Origin: Clavibacter sp. VKM Ac-2873
GTDB lineage: Bacteria > Actinomycetota > Actinomycetes > Actinomycetales > Microbacteriaceae
Direction of reading: 5' to 3'
DNA length: 64,000 nucleotides
Assembly: GCF_015351075.1 (NCBI RefSeq)
Contig: NZ_JADKRS010000007.1
Coordinates: forward strand, 1 to 64,000
Under the pieces are notes generated by a model. It had not been told where the DNA came from and did no database searches. It was given only the letters and a program-made list of their open reading frames with translations. Of this stretch, positions 52,059 through 60,351 are shown in pieces; the stretch's first letter is position 1; every line of letters starts with the position of its first letter. Made by a program: the position numbers and the translations under genes.

Positions 52059-52652
52059 TCAAGCGATGCAGACGGCGCCGAGCAGTCCCACGAGGAGGCG
52101 TCCGGCCGCGCAGCCGGCGTCGACGTCCCGGGCGTCGACTACGACGGGGGGGGGAGGGAGGACGACGACTCGGTCGGTGAGCGCCGCGGCCGCGGAGGGC
52201 GTGTTCGCGACCGCGAGCGTCTTCTTGACGGTCCGCGCCCCGGTGCCCGTGCGCTTGGAGATCGCCGTGGCGCTCAACCCCTCGAACTGCAGCTGCTTGA
52301 ACGCGACCGTGCGCTCCGTGTCCGTGAGCGCCAGGCGCTGGTCGTTCTCGACGAGCTGCTGCACGATCCGCTCGGCGGTGGTCTCGTCGCCCTCGATGAT
52401 GTGAACGGGCATCGTCGCCAGACCGACCTCTCGTGCGGCGAGGGTGCGGCGCTGTCCGGCCCGGACGAGCACACGGCCCTCGCCGTCGCGGCGAGCCCGG
52501 ACCGGCGTGAGGACGCCGTTCGCCTTGATGCTCTGCACGAACTCCCGGTTGAGGTCCGCGATGGGGCGCACGTTCTCCTCGATGATGAGCGTGTTCGGGT
52601 CCAGGTACTCGATGACCCCGACGGGACTAGTGGTGTTCTCGGTAATCGTCAC
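52059..52652 (-). CDS. ParB-like nuclease-domain protein, C-terminus altered
   Basis: A GTG at 52652 (gaagagaga upstream) is taken over a longer upstream start. The N-terminal domain has the ParB/RepB core: IEENVRPIADLNREFVQSIK, then VRAGQRRTLAAREVGLATMP and VQQLVENDQRLALTDTE. A helix-turn-helix follows (LSATAISKRTGTGARTVKKT). After ALTDR the normal ParB continuation is lost: the frame passes a run of nine G/C bases (52146-52154) into PPPPVVV and ends 35 residues later. This suggests a frameshifted and truncated ParB that could have been much longer. Confidence 0.7.
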   Translation of the reverse strand: MTITENTTSPVGVIEYLDPNTLIIEENVRPIADLNREFVQSIKANGVLTPVRARRDGEGRVLVRAGQRRTLAAREVGLATMPVHIIEGDETTAERIVQQLVENDQRLALTDTERTVAFKQLQFEGLSATAISKRTGTGARTVKKTLAVANTPSAAAALTDRVVVLPPPPVVVDARDVDAGCAAGRLLVGLLGAVCIA

Positions 52653-53110
52653 GTGTGTTCTCTCTTCCACTCGTTTTTTTGCCGTGAAGGCGTTTTTACG
52701 CCTTAGCGACCGGAGGGCGTAGTGCAACCCGGAGGGCGGTGGGGGAGAGAATTTCGGGGCGAAATAAGGGAGCTTGCGACCGCGTCCCGAAACTCTCGGA
52801 GGAGCCGGCGGCGGAGCCGCTTGCGCGGAGCCCGCAGGTGGCTACGAGGGAGCGCAGCGACCGAGCCGCCGAAGGCTTCACGGCCAAAAAACGAGCCCGC
52901 AGGGCCCAGAGAGGGGCGCCGCGCAGCGGCTCAGATCAGACAGACAGCGCCGCGCAGCGGCACAGATCAGGCCAACAGCGCCGCATCGCGGCTCCATCCA
53001 CGTGTCACCCGCGCATCCCAGCGCTGCCCACGCGACGGACGGCACCACCAACGCAGACACCCTCGTTTGAGGGATTCCCAGCTACAGCTGCACTCCATAT
53101 CGTAAAAGGT
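52653..53110. other. Repeat-rich noncoding region
   Basis: About 460 bases upstream of the ParB-like gene. It holds the repeats at 52916-52997, is GC-rich, and then becomes AT-rich near 53090-53110 before the next gene. No coding sequence is supported. Confidence 0.45.
52916..52997. repeat. Two and a half direct repeats, 31-base period
   Basis: GCGCCGCGCAGCGGCTCAGA at 52916 and GCGCCGCGCAGCGGCACAGA at 52947 are near identical through TCAG; a third, weaker copy GCGCCGCATCGCGGCTCC begins near 52979. The location between a ParB-like gene and a small operon suggests a protein-binding or partition-related site. Confidence 0.5.
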
Positions 53111-53410
53111 ATGGATTCCATTCTCACGGACGACCTTGTCGACCGCATTCGGAAAGACCCAATGCAGACCTCTTACGGTGGAACACTTATCACCGTTCGG
53201 GCATCCGAGCAGCTATCACCTCCCGGTGACCTACAGCAGCGCGCGCTGCTCGAGGTGGTCAAGTTCGACGACCCAGATACCGTGGTGGTCTACATCTGCC
53301 CGTACAACGGGGACGAGCGAGCATTCTTCTCCGCGCAGATGTTCGGCGCCGGCGTGGTCGGGAAGGTCGCGAACGTGCTGTCCGATGGCCTGCGGCAGAC
53401 GTTGCACTGA
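53111..53410 (+). CDS. Hypothetical protein, 99 residues
   Basis: ATG at 53111 in an AT-rich context (aaaaggt). The protein is soluble and mixed alpha/beta: DSILTDDLVDRIRKD, LITVRASEQLSPPGDLQQRA, then DDPDTVVVYICPYNGDERAF. Its TGA overlaps the next ATG (TGATG), so the two are translated together. No known family. The pair sits beside a decayed Fic locus and could be a toxin-antitoxin-like unit, but there is no motif support for that. Confidence 0.6.
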   Translation: MDSILTDDLVDRIRKDPMQTSYGGTLITVRASEQLSPPGDLQQRALLEVVKFDDPDTVVVYICPYNGDERAFFSAQMFGAGVVGKVANVLSDGLRQTLH

Positions 53411-53799
53411 TGACCTATCGACGCTCATGCCGGGATCTCACGGGCCACGACTTCAACGTGGAGATCGGCCCCGGCCTGATGAACAAGTTCGTGGTCGACA
53501 AGGTTACTGTCTTGCGCGCCCGGGACCTCGATCCCGACGCGGACGATGTTCTCGCCTTCACGCTCAGACTCCCCACCACCGGATACGAGTGGCCGAACGC
53601 CGACGCCACGCTACACATGGAGGCACGCGTCGTCGTCCGCGGTGAGGAAGCCGTCGACGTTACCCGTGGCTTCGGCGGCCGTTGGGAGCTTCGCCGCGGC
53701 GAGGTCGTCGGCGAGCCGTGGTTCGTGACCACCGTCGCGACCGACGCGCACATCGTTCTCGCCGAGGTGGATGTCGTGCTCGCCGTCCCGGGCACCTAG
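53410..53799 (+). CDS. Hypothetical protein, 129 residues
   Basis: Starts within the stop of the previous gene. The product is beta-rich: NKFVVDKVTVLRARDLDPDA, VLAFTLRLPTTGYEWPN, GFGGRWELRRGE and THAHIVLAEVDVVLAV-like at the end. It lacks a signal or membrane segment. It resembles no family I know. It ends at the tail of the decayed Fic gene on the opposite strand. Confidence 0.6.
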   Translation: MTYRRSCRDLTGHDFNVEIGPGLMNKFVVDKVTVLRARDLDPDADDVLAFTLRLPTTGYEWPNADATLHMEARVVVRGEEAVDVTRGFGGRWELRRGEVVGEPWFVTTVATDAHIVLAEVDVVLAVPGT

Positions 53800-54751
53800 C
53801 CCTTGGTGGGTGTGCCGGCAAGCCTGTACCCACCCCGAGCGCAGGACGGCGGCACCACCACGCCGCCCACGTGCGCGTCGGCGACGCGGCGACGTCGTGG
53901 CACGCGGGATAGCGCTCGAGCGCGTCGTCTTCGCGAGCACGGTGAGGCTCGTGCGATCTCGCGCTCGTCGTCGACGAGCCGCGGTGCGGCGCACTGCGCT
54001 CGTCCGGGTCGATGCCCGCCGTGCGGAGCATCTCGCGCTCGGCGAGCTCGCGGCGGCTGTAGGCCGGCGCCTCGCCGGCGTCGCGCGACGGCCCCTGCTC
54101 GCGGCCAGCGGTGCGCGCCGCGCTCAGCGGCACCGCGCCCTCGGGACCCCGGGTCGGCGCGGTGTCGACCAGGTGCGCACGGAGGTAGGCGGCGAGGGGG
54201 CGGTCGGTGCCGGCGATCGCCTGCAGGCGGTGGCGGCGGAGCTCGTCGACGTCGATGCTCGCCCAGTCGATCGGGTGGCCGGCCCGCTGCGCGAGCACGG
54301 CCACGAACATGGACTAGCTGCGGGTGTTGCCGTCGCGCCAAGGTTGGATCGCAGAGAGCTCGCCCCACCGATCAGCCAGCCGCGCGGTGAACGTGTCGGC
54401 GTCGAGGCCGGTGAGGTAGTCCTCCCGCTCGAGCTTGCGGAACAGCGTGTCGAGGTTGGCCTCGATGAAATCGGGCCTGCAGTACGGGATGCCGGTTCCC
54501 GTCGCCTGGACGTCGACGTCGCGGATCCGGCCGGCGATCCCCGGAAGGAGATCCCCGAACATGCGCATGTGGATGCCGCGGAGGTACTCGAGGTCCAGGC
54601 GTTCAGGGGCGGGCTCGGTGTAGATCTTCGCGAGCACGAACGACGCGACGTCGTTCATCGCCTCGTCGAGCTCCGCGTGGTCGCGGATGCCCGCCGCGTT
54701 GATGAGGACGCCGCCGCTGCCCGGGTACGTGTACTTGTCGTCGACGCTCAT
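53796..54751 (-). pseudogene. Inactivated Fic-family toxin gene
   Basis: The start and first 145 codons are intact (SVDDKYTYPGSGGVLINAAG, then RDHAELDEAMNDVASFVLAK and PGIAGRIRDVDVQATG). The Fic motif should read HPFREGNTRS; here it is QPWRDGNTRS, with CAA for the catalytic His codon. A TAG follows directly, then the homologous frame continues (MFVAVLAQRAGHPIDWASID, DELRRHRLQAI) before fading. Fic toxins transfer AMP to targets such as gyrase. The missing His and the stop mean it cannot do so. An antitoxin gene lies 25 bases upstream. Confidence 0.85.
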
Positions 54752-54776
54752 GCGGTCGTCAGGGCGACGCCGGCGC

Positions 54777-54986
54777 TCAGCGCTGGCGGAGGGGAAACCC
54801 GTACTTCGCCGCGACCTCCGCGCGCGCCTCGTCCTCGGTCATCGTTCCCTCGAGGACGTTCCGGGCACGGCCGAGCGCCTCGGCGTTGGGGAAGTGTCCG
54901 GCGAGCTGCTGTGCCTTCTCGACAAGCGCCATGCCCTGCTCGACGTCGACCGTCGGCGCACTGCGCTGCGTGATCTTGGTGCTCAT
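54777..54986 (-). CDS. Antitoxin partner of the Fic gene (VbhA-like)
   Basis: A 69-residue protein with the ATG at 54986 behind ggggggtt. It ends in ALGRARNVLEGTMTEDEARA and KYGFPLRQR, which resembles the VbhA/FicA class that neighbours class I Fic toxins. The inhibitory motif [S/T]xxxE[G/N] normally lies about 18 residues before this; here the matching place is AQQLAG, with Ala where Glu is expected. This fits loss of selection once the toxin died, but my alignment by eye is tentative. Confidence 0.6.
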   Translation of the reverse strand: MSTKITQRSAPTVDVEQGMALVEKAQQLAGHFPNAEALGRARNVLEGTMTEDEARAEVAAKYGFPLRQR

Positions 54987-55108
54987 GGGAACCCCCCTGC
55001 TCACCTGCAATTGTACGGGTTGCGGAGGTCCCGCGCCTGAGGAAAACGTTCTTCCATGCTGCTACCCGAGCGCCGACCCGACGGGCCCCGACGGCACGGA
55101 GAGCAGAC

Positions 55109-55555
55109 TCAGGCGGGAACGTCCTGGACGTCGAGCGTAATCTCGCCGCGGTCGACCATGGGCAAGTACAGGGGCTTGCCGAACACGCGCCCGGAGACCG
55201 TCGAAACCGCTTCTCGGAGGTAGGGGAAGAGAGACATGATGGCCACTTCGTTGCAGAACTGCTGGACGGTTCGCGTCGAGGGGGAGTACTCGTCTGCGAT
55301 GGAGTATTCGCCGGCCATGCTGACCGTGATCTTGCCGACCGGGATCGTGACATGAGCGATGAGGCGTACCCCGAAGCTACCGTCGTCGTACCTGTACTGA
55401 GCGGCGATGTTGACGGTGCCCTCCTCCGGAGCGTCCGGCTCCGGAGGTTCATCGTTTCGGTATGCCGACATCTCGTGGCACTCGACCGACTCCAGCTTCG
55501 AGCTGGCGAGGAGGGCGTGGATGAGCTCTACGTCCTTCGGCGACAGGTCAGCCAT
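55109..55555 (-). CDS. SecB-like chaperone of a toxin-antitoxin-chaperone module
   Basis: A 148-residue protein. The SecB signature is at the C-terminal part: VQQFCNEVAIMSLFPYLREA, then FGKPLYLPMVD; E. coli SecB has the FPYARE motif and a similar P-L-P turn. The body is beta-rich (VNIAAQYRYDDGSFGVRLIA, HVTIPVGKITVSMAGEYS). It begins seven bases after the antitoxin gene. In Mycobacterium tuberculosis the SecB-like Rv1957 follows higB1-higA1 in the same order and protects the antitoxin. High-GC Gram-positives lack general SecB, so the context supports this role. Confidence 0.8.
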   Translation of the reverse strand: MADLSPKDVELIHALLASSKLESVECHEMSAYRNDEPPEPDAPEEGTVNIAAQYRYDDGSFGVRLIAHVTIPVGKITVSMAGEYSIADEYSPSTRTVQQFCNEVAIMSLFPYLREAVSTVSGRVFGKPLYLPMVDRGEITLDVQDVPA

Positions 55556-55562
55556 GGCGGTG

Positions 55563-56000
55563 TCAGGCTGCGCGCGTCGGGACGCGAAGGTGGGCGGACT
55601 TGGAGCCCATCCAGCCCGCCATAGTCTCCGAGCGGACCACCAGCTTGGTGGCAAAGGTCGCGGAAGTGACGCCGGACAGGTTCTCCCAGCGGGTGGCAGA
55701 GGCGGCGCTGAGGGACTGGCCGACGTCCGGGGTAGCACGGTGCTCCACCAGTGCGCCGACTGCATTGGCGTAGCGGCGGAGGGTCGAGAGCTTGGGGTCG
55801 GAGTCGTAGCGCTCGATCTTGTTGACCGCCTGCTGACTCGTGCCCATGAGCTCGCCGACCATCGCTTGCGTGAGGCCGGCTTCCTGGCGCATGCGCACGA
55901 GGTCAGCCTTGAGGAGGCGATCTTCACGTGCGAGCAACTTGGCGCGGGCCTTGGCCTTGCGAAGAGCGAGAGGCGACGTCATCGTCTGGAGCAGGGACAT
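55563..56000 (-). CDS. HigA-like antitoxin with C-terminal extension
   Basis: A 145-residue protein. An Xre-type helix-turn-helix lies at about 30-90: LVRMRQEAGLTQAMVGELMG, TSQQAVNKIERYDSDPKLST and LRRYANAVGALVEH. After it comes a 55-residue extension (GQSLSAASATRWENLSG, TKLVVRSETMAGWMGSK). Antitoxins of SecB-linked modules carry such a tail (the chaperone-addiction segment). The inverted repeat ACAAC-CTGCAA-GTTGT is just upstream. Confidence 0.8.
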   Translation of the reverse strand: MSLLQTMTSPLALRKAKARAKLLAREDRLLKADLVRMRQEAGLTQAMVGELMGTSQQAVNKIERYDSDPKLSTLRRYANAVGALVEHRATPDVGQSLSAASATRWENLSGVTSATFATKLVVRSETMAGWMGSKSAHLRVPTRAA

Positions 56001-56018
56001 GAGATGGAGCCTACGACC

Positions 56019-56034
56019 ACAACCTGCAAGTTGT
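56019..56034. promoter_or_regulatory. Operator candidate between toxin and antitoxin genes
   Basis: ACAAC and GTTGT flank CTGCAA, 19 bases before the antitoxin start, in a short gap after the toxin stop. It fits autoregulation by the HigA-like protein. Confidence 0.5.
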
Positions 56035-56045
56035 GTAATCGGGTT

Positions 56046-56489
56046 CTACACCCAAGACGAGGGACGGCCCGCGTCGAAGCGATCCGCAGCGAACTCGATC
56101 TCGGCCTGCTGAGCGGCGGCAGTGGTCTTGATGTGCGCATGCAGGTGCACGAGGATCGTGCTCATGTGCGCCGGCTCTCCGTGGTAGAACCGCAACGCCT
56201 TGCTCAGGGCCTTGTGGCGGAGCTCGAAGATCTCCGGATCCAAGGCGATGGGCTTGATCGGAGTCGTCGCGTCCCCGGAGTCTTTGAGCTCGCCCCGCGC
56301 AGCCGCCTCCATGAGGTCCTCGAGCACGCCCTCCTCGTGGGCTCGTGCCCACGGAGTGAGCGTGCTGAACCAGGCCTCAAACGCCACCACGGACGCATGG
56401 GCGTTGTCGCGGTAGTCGCGCCAGACGTACCCAGCAGGGCTCGGCTGACAGCACCGGGAGTCGGAACCCTCGCGCCTATTTCGGACCAT
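56046..56489 (-). CDS. HigB/RelE-family toxin
   Basis: A 147-residue protein with the RelE fold outline: YRDNAHASVVAFEAWFSTL, then LDPEIFELRHKALSKALRFY and VHLHAHIKTTAAAQQAEIEF. These match the strand-helix pattern of HigB-type ribosome-dependent mRNA interferases. The stretch IKKT or its like (HIKTT) is a typical site with catalytic Lys and Thr. The gene is first in the order toxin, antitoxin, chaperone. The start at 56489 lacks a strong site; a start at a later codon is possible. Confidence 0.8.
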   Translation of the reverse strand: MVRNRREGSDSRCCQPSPAGYVWRDYRDNAHASVVAFEAWFSTLTPWARAHEEGVLEDLMEAAARGELKDSGDATTPIKPIALDPEIFELRHKALSKALRFYHGEPAHMSTILVHLHAHIKTTAAAQQAEIEFAADRFDAGRPSSWV

Positions 56490-56644
56490 CTCGAAATCGT
56501 AACCGAGGAGTCCGACAAGACGTCTTGGTAGGGGAGCACCTCACGCCCACGCCGGGCTGGGCCGAACGCTGCGCATGATCCCGAGGCCACGGGCGTGGAT
56601 CGGACGAGCGCGACCCTGCGGTAGGTGGCCTGTGCCGACACCCA

Positions 56645-56992
56645 CTACTCAGTCGGCGCCACAAAGCGCCACGCGTCGAGGTTCCGGTCAGAAGGAGTCC
56701 GCTCATCGCGCCCGGCGAGGTACACGGCCGGCGCCGCGAAGACCACAGCGATATGTAGGGATCCCGTCGTCACCGACGGATCCGCGGTCACGCCCGCGCC
56801 CGGCTCGACACCGCCGCACCGATTGGTCCATTCGAAGTGGTCGCGGTTCCGGAGGACGCCGAACCGCCACCCCACCTTCAACGGATGAACTTGAGCGCCG
56901 AGCCCGGCCGCATCCAGGGCGCTGCAAGATGGGATGCGCAGAACGGCCATCGAGTTCGCTGTCGCGGCCAGCGCCCACTCAGTACGACGCAT
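56645..56992 (-). CDS. Hypothetical protein, 115 residues
   Basis: ATG at 56992 close after ggagg. A moderately hydrophobic start (EWALAATANSMAVL) is followed by GWRFGVLRNRDHFEWTNRCG and a segment LHIAVVFAAPAVYLAGRDER. Composition is protein-like, unlike the neighbouring frames, but nothing is recognised. Alternatively it is a spurious frame. Confidence 0.35.
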   Translation of the reverse strand: MRRTEWALAATANSMAVLRIPSCSALDAAGLGAQVHPLKVGWRFGVLRNRDHFEWTNRCGGVEPGAGVTADPSVTTGSLHIAVVFAAPAVYLAGRDERTPSDRNLDAWRFVAPTE

Positions 56993-57219
56993 AACCTCCG
57001 TCACCGGAGGCACCTTGCCCTTGGAAGCCAGGCAGCGACCCCACTCCTACCCACATCCTCGCCGCACGCGCGGGTGCGCTCCACGCCGCCTTGGCACCCC
57101 TCGGGCCCCTCACCACCGTCGGACCGAGATCGGCCGCGAACCTAGCCGTAAGCGGGATCTGCTTCTACAGTGAGCAATGACGCTGCAAGGCTCGGCAGCG
57201 CATAGCGACAGGAAGTTCG

Positions 57220-57378
57220 ATGGCAGACAAGCCAACGGAGACGGAAAACAACGACGCGTGGAAACGCCCCGTCCAAAAGACAAGCCCTCGAGGCACCGGC
57301 GAATTCAGCGAGTCCACCCGTAGGCAGCCGCCACCTGAAGCGCCCCGCATCTCGCCGGAGACGAAAACGGACAAGTGA
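57220..57378 (+). CDS. Small polar protein, 52 residues, first of three genes
   Basis: ATG at 57220 after aggaag. The peptide starts MADKPTETENNDAWKRPVQK and is hydrophilic, rich in Pro, Glu, Arg and Lys, with no hydrophobic core. The stop is at 57378, six bases before the next start. Codon use is lower in GC than in most of the window and the same as in the two genes downstream. Confidence 0.6.
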   Translation: MADKPTETENNDAWKRPVQKTSPRGTGEFSESTRRQPPPEAPRISPETKTDK

Positions 57379-57384
57379 CAACAG

Positions 57385-57909
57385 GTGAGCGACGCACCTA
57401 AGGAACGGGAACTCAAGAAGCGCTCCCGCCACCTATCAATCATAGAAGCAGAGCTCGATGCGGAGATCAAGTCATTCGTTGCCCGCGATTCTGCGATGCA
57501 GCAAAGAGCCACGATTCTCATAGGAGCCGCGAGCATCACCGGCGCACTGCAGGCAGGCACAACCCTCGGCTGGGCCACAATAGCTAGCCTTGTGCTCTCC
57601 TTCATGGCGGCAGTCGCGGGAGTTGTCGTCGTATTTCCGCGCACCGGCGACGCATTGAACATCCGAACTATGCGTGACGGCCTCCTCACCATGCCAATCG
57701 AGCAGGGTCGCTATAAAGTAACCGATACGAAGCTCGAGATTCTTGAAGCTGACGACAAGTGGCTCTCGACACGAGGTAAGATCGCACGAATAGGGTTTAT
57801 AGCCCTGACGCTGAGCATCGCCATCGCTGCCGTAGCCGTCTTGCTTCCAGACAACGGTGGCCCTGGAATGACGCCCGGCCCGAGCCCCACCTCGGTCCGC
57901 GATGAGTAA
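57385..57909 (+). CDS. Three-segment membrane protein, unknown
   Basis: A 174-residue protein with a GTG start right after acaacag. A charged N-terminal helix (RELKKRSRHLSIIEAELDAE) is followed by two membrane segments at about 43-80 (ATILIGAASITGALQ, ASLVLSFMAAVAGVVVVF). Then comes a 50-residue loop and a last segment (ARIGFIALTLSIAIAAVAVL). The pattern resembles the small helical membrane effectors seen in some defence operons (for example SLATT-like), but I cannot prove this. It shares four bases of its stop with the DUF2188 gene. Confidence 0.65.
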   Translation: MSDAPKERELKKRSRHLSIIEAELDAEIKSFVARDSAMQQRATILIGAASITGALQAGTTLGWATIASLVLSFMAAVAGVVVVFPRTGDALNIRTMRDGLLTMPIEQGRYKVTDTKLEILEADDKWLSTRGKIARIGFIALTLSIAIAAVAVLLPDNGGPGMTPGPSPTSVRDE

Positions 57910-58225
57910 GCAACCCAAGGACGATCCAAACAAAGAGTGGAAAAAGAAAGTACAGAAAGGCAGAGCATTGAGTAAAGGTAACGATAACGATCGGCACGTC
58001 GTCCCAAACGCTGACCGCGGGGGATGGGACGTTGTGAAAGAAGGGCATCAGCGCGCTTCTGCTCACGCCCCTACCCAAAAAGCAGCGGAGAAGCGCGCAA
58101 AGGAGATCGTCGAGAAAAGCGGCAAAGGCAACGGCGAGGTCGTCATTCACGGCAAGAATGGGCAGATTCGCGACAGTGATTCAGGTTCTCGCAACGAGGG
58201 CCCAAAGAAAGACAATAAGCACTAA
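57902..58225 (+). CDS. DUF2188-domain protein
   Basis: A 107-residue protein whose start overlaps the membrane protein's stop. After a Lys-rich leader, the DUF2188 pattern is clear: RHVVPNADRGGWDVVKEGHQ, then APTQKAAEKRAKEIVEKSGK and GEVVIHGKNGQIRDSDS. DUF2188 is a small domain of unknown role, often on mobile elements. The C-terminus is polar. It is the third gene of the run. Confidence 0.75.
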   Translation: MSKQPKDDPNKEWKKKVQKGRALSKGNDNDRHVVPNADRGGWDVVKEGHQRASAHAPTQKAAEKRAKEIVEKSGKGNGEVVIHGKNGQIRDSDSGSRNEGPKKDNKH

Positions 58226-58394
58226 CGCCTTATAGTGCCAGCTCCACAGGTCCTGTTCTGTCACTCAATCCAGCCTCGGTCCTGCGGGAACCCGACGCGC
58301 TCCCGAGCAGCTGGCACCCGGCGGCGGCGGCTTACTCAGCTCGCCTGGCGCTGCTCCCATTGCCCACTCGGGCGCATGCTGCGTGCCAACGCTG

Positions 58395-58406
58395 CCCCCC
58401 CCCCCC
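58395..58406. repeat. Poly-C tract, 12 bases
   Basis: A run of 12 C residues about 45 bases before the gene at 58453. Another run of 15 lies at 42936. Confidence 0.75.
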
Positions 58407-58452
58407 GAATGGGCGGACGCGGACAACATCGTTTCGGCCTTACCGTCGCCTC

Positions 58453-58977
58453 ATGACCCCCCTCCTTGCAAACCAGATTGTCGAGTTCCTCAAGAACTCG
58501 GTCTCCGACCACTCGAGCACGAACATCGACGTCATCTCCCAAACGGAAGGTGTCCAGATCGACTGGTTCGCGCCGGCGTTCTTGAAGGTGGCCGCCATCA
58601 TCCGCGAAACTCCTATCGAGTACGCGGCCGGGGTCTCGATCTACACCGGCCGGGAGGATGACCAGGGAGAGGGTACCCGGGCCACGATCAACGTCGTAGT
58701 GCTGACCAATGACCTGGTTGTCACCTGCAGCGTCGATGCGGGCAGGCACCTCGAGGCAGAATCCGAGGTCATCGCACATCCGAGAAGCTCAATCGTCAGC
58801 GCGACCGTGACGCACGCCGAGCTTCCCGTTACGTCCGTATACGGGGGCGCGGGGCGCCCGGGTCGCGCTGAAGTCGAGCTCTCGCTCTCGGACGGTGCAA
58901 CCGTGCTCCTGCCCCCGGAAGGCAGCGTCCGGCGCGAGGGGCCCGATGGCAATGGCCACGGCGATCCTGTGGTCTAA
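58453..58977 (+). CDS. Hypothetical protein, 174 residues
   Basis: The ATG at 58453 starts at a natural helix (TPLLANQIVEFLKNSVSDHS); no ribosome site is visible. The protein is beta-rich (TRATINVVVLTNDLVVTCSV, RAEVELSLSDGATVLLPPE) and has no signal. Not recognised. A longer Arg-rich start at 58360 would read through the poly-C tract. Confidence 0.55.
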   Translation: MTPLLANQIVEFLKNSVSDHSSTNIDVISQTEGVQIDWFAPAFLKVAAIIRETPIEYAAGVSIYTGREDDQGEGTRATINVVVLTNDLVVTCSVDAGRHLEAESEVIAHPRSSIVSATVTHAELPVTSVYGGAGRPGRAEVELSLSDGATVLLPPEGSVRREGPDGNGHGDPVV

Positions 58978-58982
58978 GACCT

Positions 58983-59005
58983 CCTGCCGAAGCTTCTACG
59001 GCAGG
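58983..59005 (+). terminator. Weak hairpin terminator
   Basis: CCTGCCG and CGGCAGG with a nine-base loop, just after the stop at 58977. Confidence 0.5.
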
Positions 59006-59330
59006 CTCACTAGCACGGGCTGGCCGGCGGCTCGAAGGCCCCCTCAGACCAGTGCATGAGAAGCCGATAATGTACCTTATGTCATGTAGAGGGTCTCGAG
59101 CCGCCCCTTCCACGCCGAGAACTGCGCCCGTGCGAGGCGGACATCGGCCGCTCGCGCTTCCATCCATGGCCACCTGATCCCTCCAGGCGTCGGGACACGG
59201 TAGCCCCGAGCGGCCCGTCCATGTGGGCATCGACCGTGAGATGTGTCGGCGGTAGCATCCGCTGTCGCAACTCGATGCGAGGCGGTCACGCCACCGCCAT
59301 CACCGCACCCGCACCCGCATCAGGTGCCGA
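59006..59330. other. Gene-free region
   Basis: About 325 bases. A minus-strand frame (ending WKGRLETLYMT) is protein-like for 35 residues and may be the tail of a lost gene; otherwise nothing is seen. Confidence 0.35.
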
Positions 59331-60240
59331 TCAGATGAGCAACCAGCTGACGGGCCGGACGATCACGTCGTCGAGATCCGTATCGCGCATGGGAGCGAGC
59401 GGGTTGATCGCGGAGACACCGAATCGGAGATCCCCGAGCCCGGAGGCGCCGAAGATGCCGTCGGCCAAGGCGCGCTTCGACAGCTCCTCCCACGAGCGAC
59501 AACCCATGCAGCACAATATCCCGCCGCCTCCCTGCCCCCGACCGCGGTCATTCAGCGTGAGACGCTCAGCGTGGATAGTGGTCGAGGTCGCGGTGCTCGA
59601 AAGAGTGCCGAGCTCCATCAGCCGAGCATCGCTGGATGATGCCCAATCGACGTCGCCTTGCCGCGCATCCCTCATACTCGCCAGCTCGGCGTGTACTCGG
59701 GCACTCCGAACGTCGGCCGAGACCGTGACCGCCGCGCCGTCGTTGAGCACCTCGCGACCGCGGAAGATGACGCGACCCACCCGCACCCAGGGGGGCGATC
59801 TCCTCCCCCGCGAGATCCATCAAGCGGCCCTTCACGCGCATCTTGAGGTCATCGACGGACGACCACGAACTCGTCGTGTAGGGGTTGCGCGTGCCGGCGA
59901 TCAGGTCACGCTGCGACCCGTCCATGCCGGATCCGTCCTCGCCGTTCACGAACACGCAGAGCCGCAGACCCTCCTTCTCTGCCTCGCGGAACTCGGCATG
60001 GGTCGCGGAATACCCGTCCGGGATCCGCACCCCGTCCCGATTCCCGAACAGTCCCACGTAGCTCGTCGACCGACGCACGCCGGCGAGGTATGCCCGATCA
60101 GCTGAGACGTCCTGGCCACCCAGATCTTCGAACATCACCGGTGTCGCGCCGCATTCCTCGATCGCCTCACGAACCGCCCGGCGCTCTTCGGGCATGTCGG
60201 CGATCAGGCTCGATACGAAGACCTGCTGGTCACCCCGCAC
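59331..60240 (-). pseudogene. DUF4062 gene split by a frameshift
   Basis: The first part (codons 1-150) has the DUF4062 pattern: VFVSSLIADMPEERRAVREA, VRRSTSYVGLFGNRDG and ATHAEFREAEKEGLRL. At a CCCCCC run near 59790 (EIAP) the frame shifts; in the other frame coding continues (WVRVGRVIFRGREVLNDGAA to DDVIVRPVSWLLI). Removing one C joins the two into about 302 residues. DUF4062 occurs in STAND and TIR-like defence proteins. The shift may be decay, phase variation or a sequencing error. Confidence 0.75.
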
Positions 60241-60302
60241 CGACGACAGCTTCGGTACTCAAGGAGACGGATGCGGATCGCTGATCGATGAGAAGTGACG
60301 GT

Positions 60303-60351
<49 letters not shown>

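Noticed and set aside
52916-52997. CRISPR array
   Set aside because: Only two good copies and a partial third, with short spacers that share sequence with the repeats; no cas genes are in the window.
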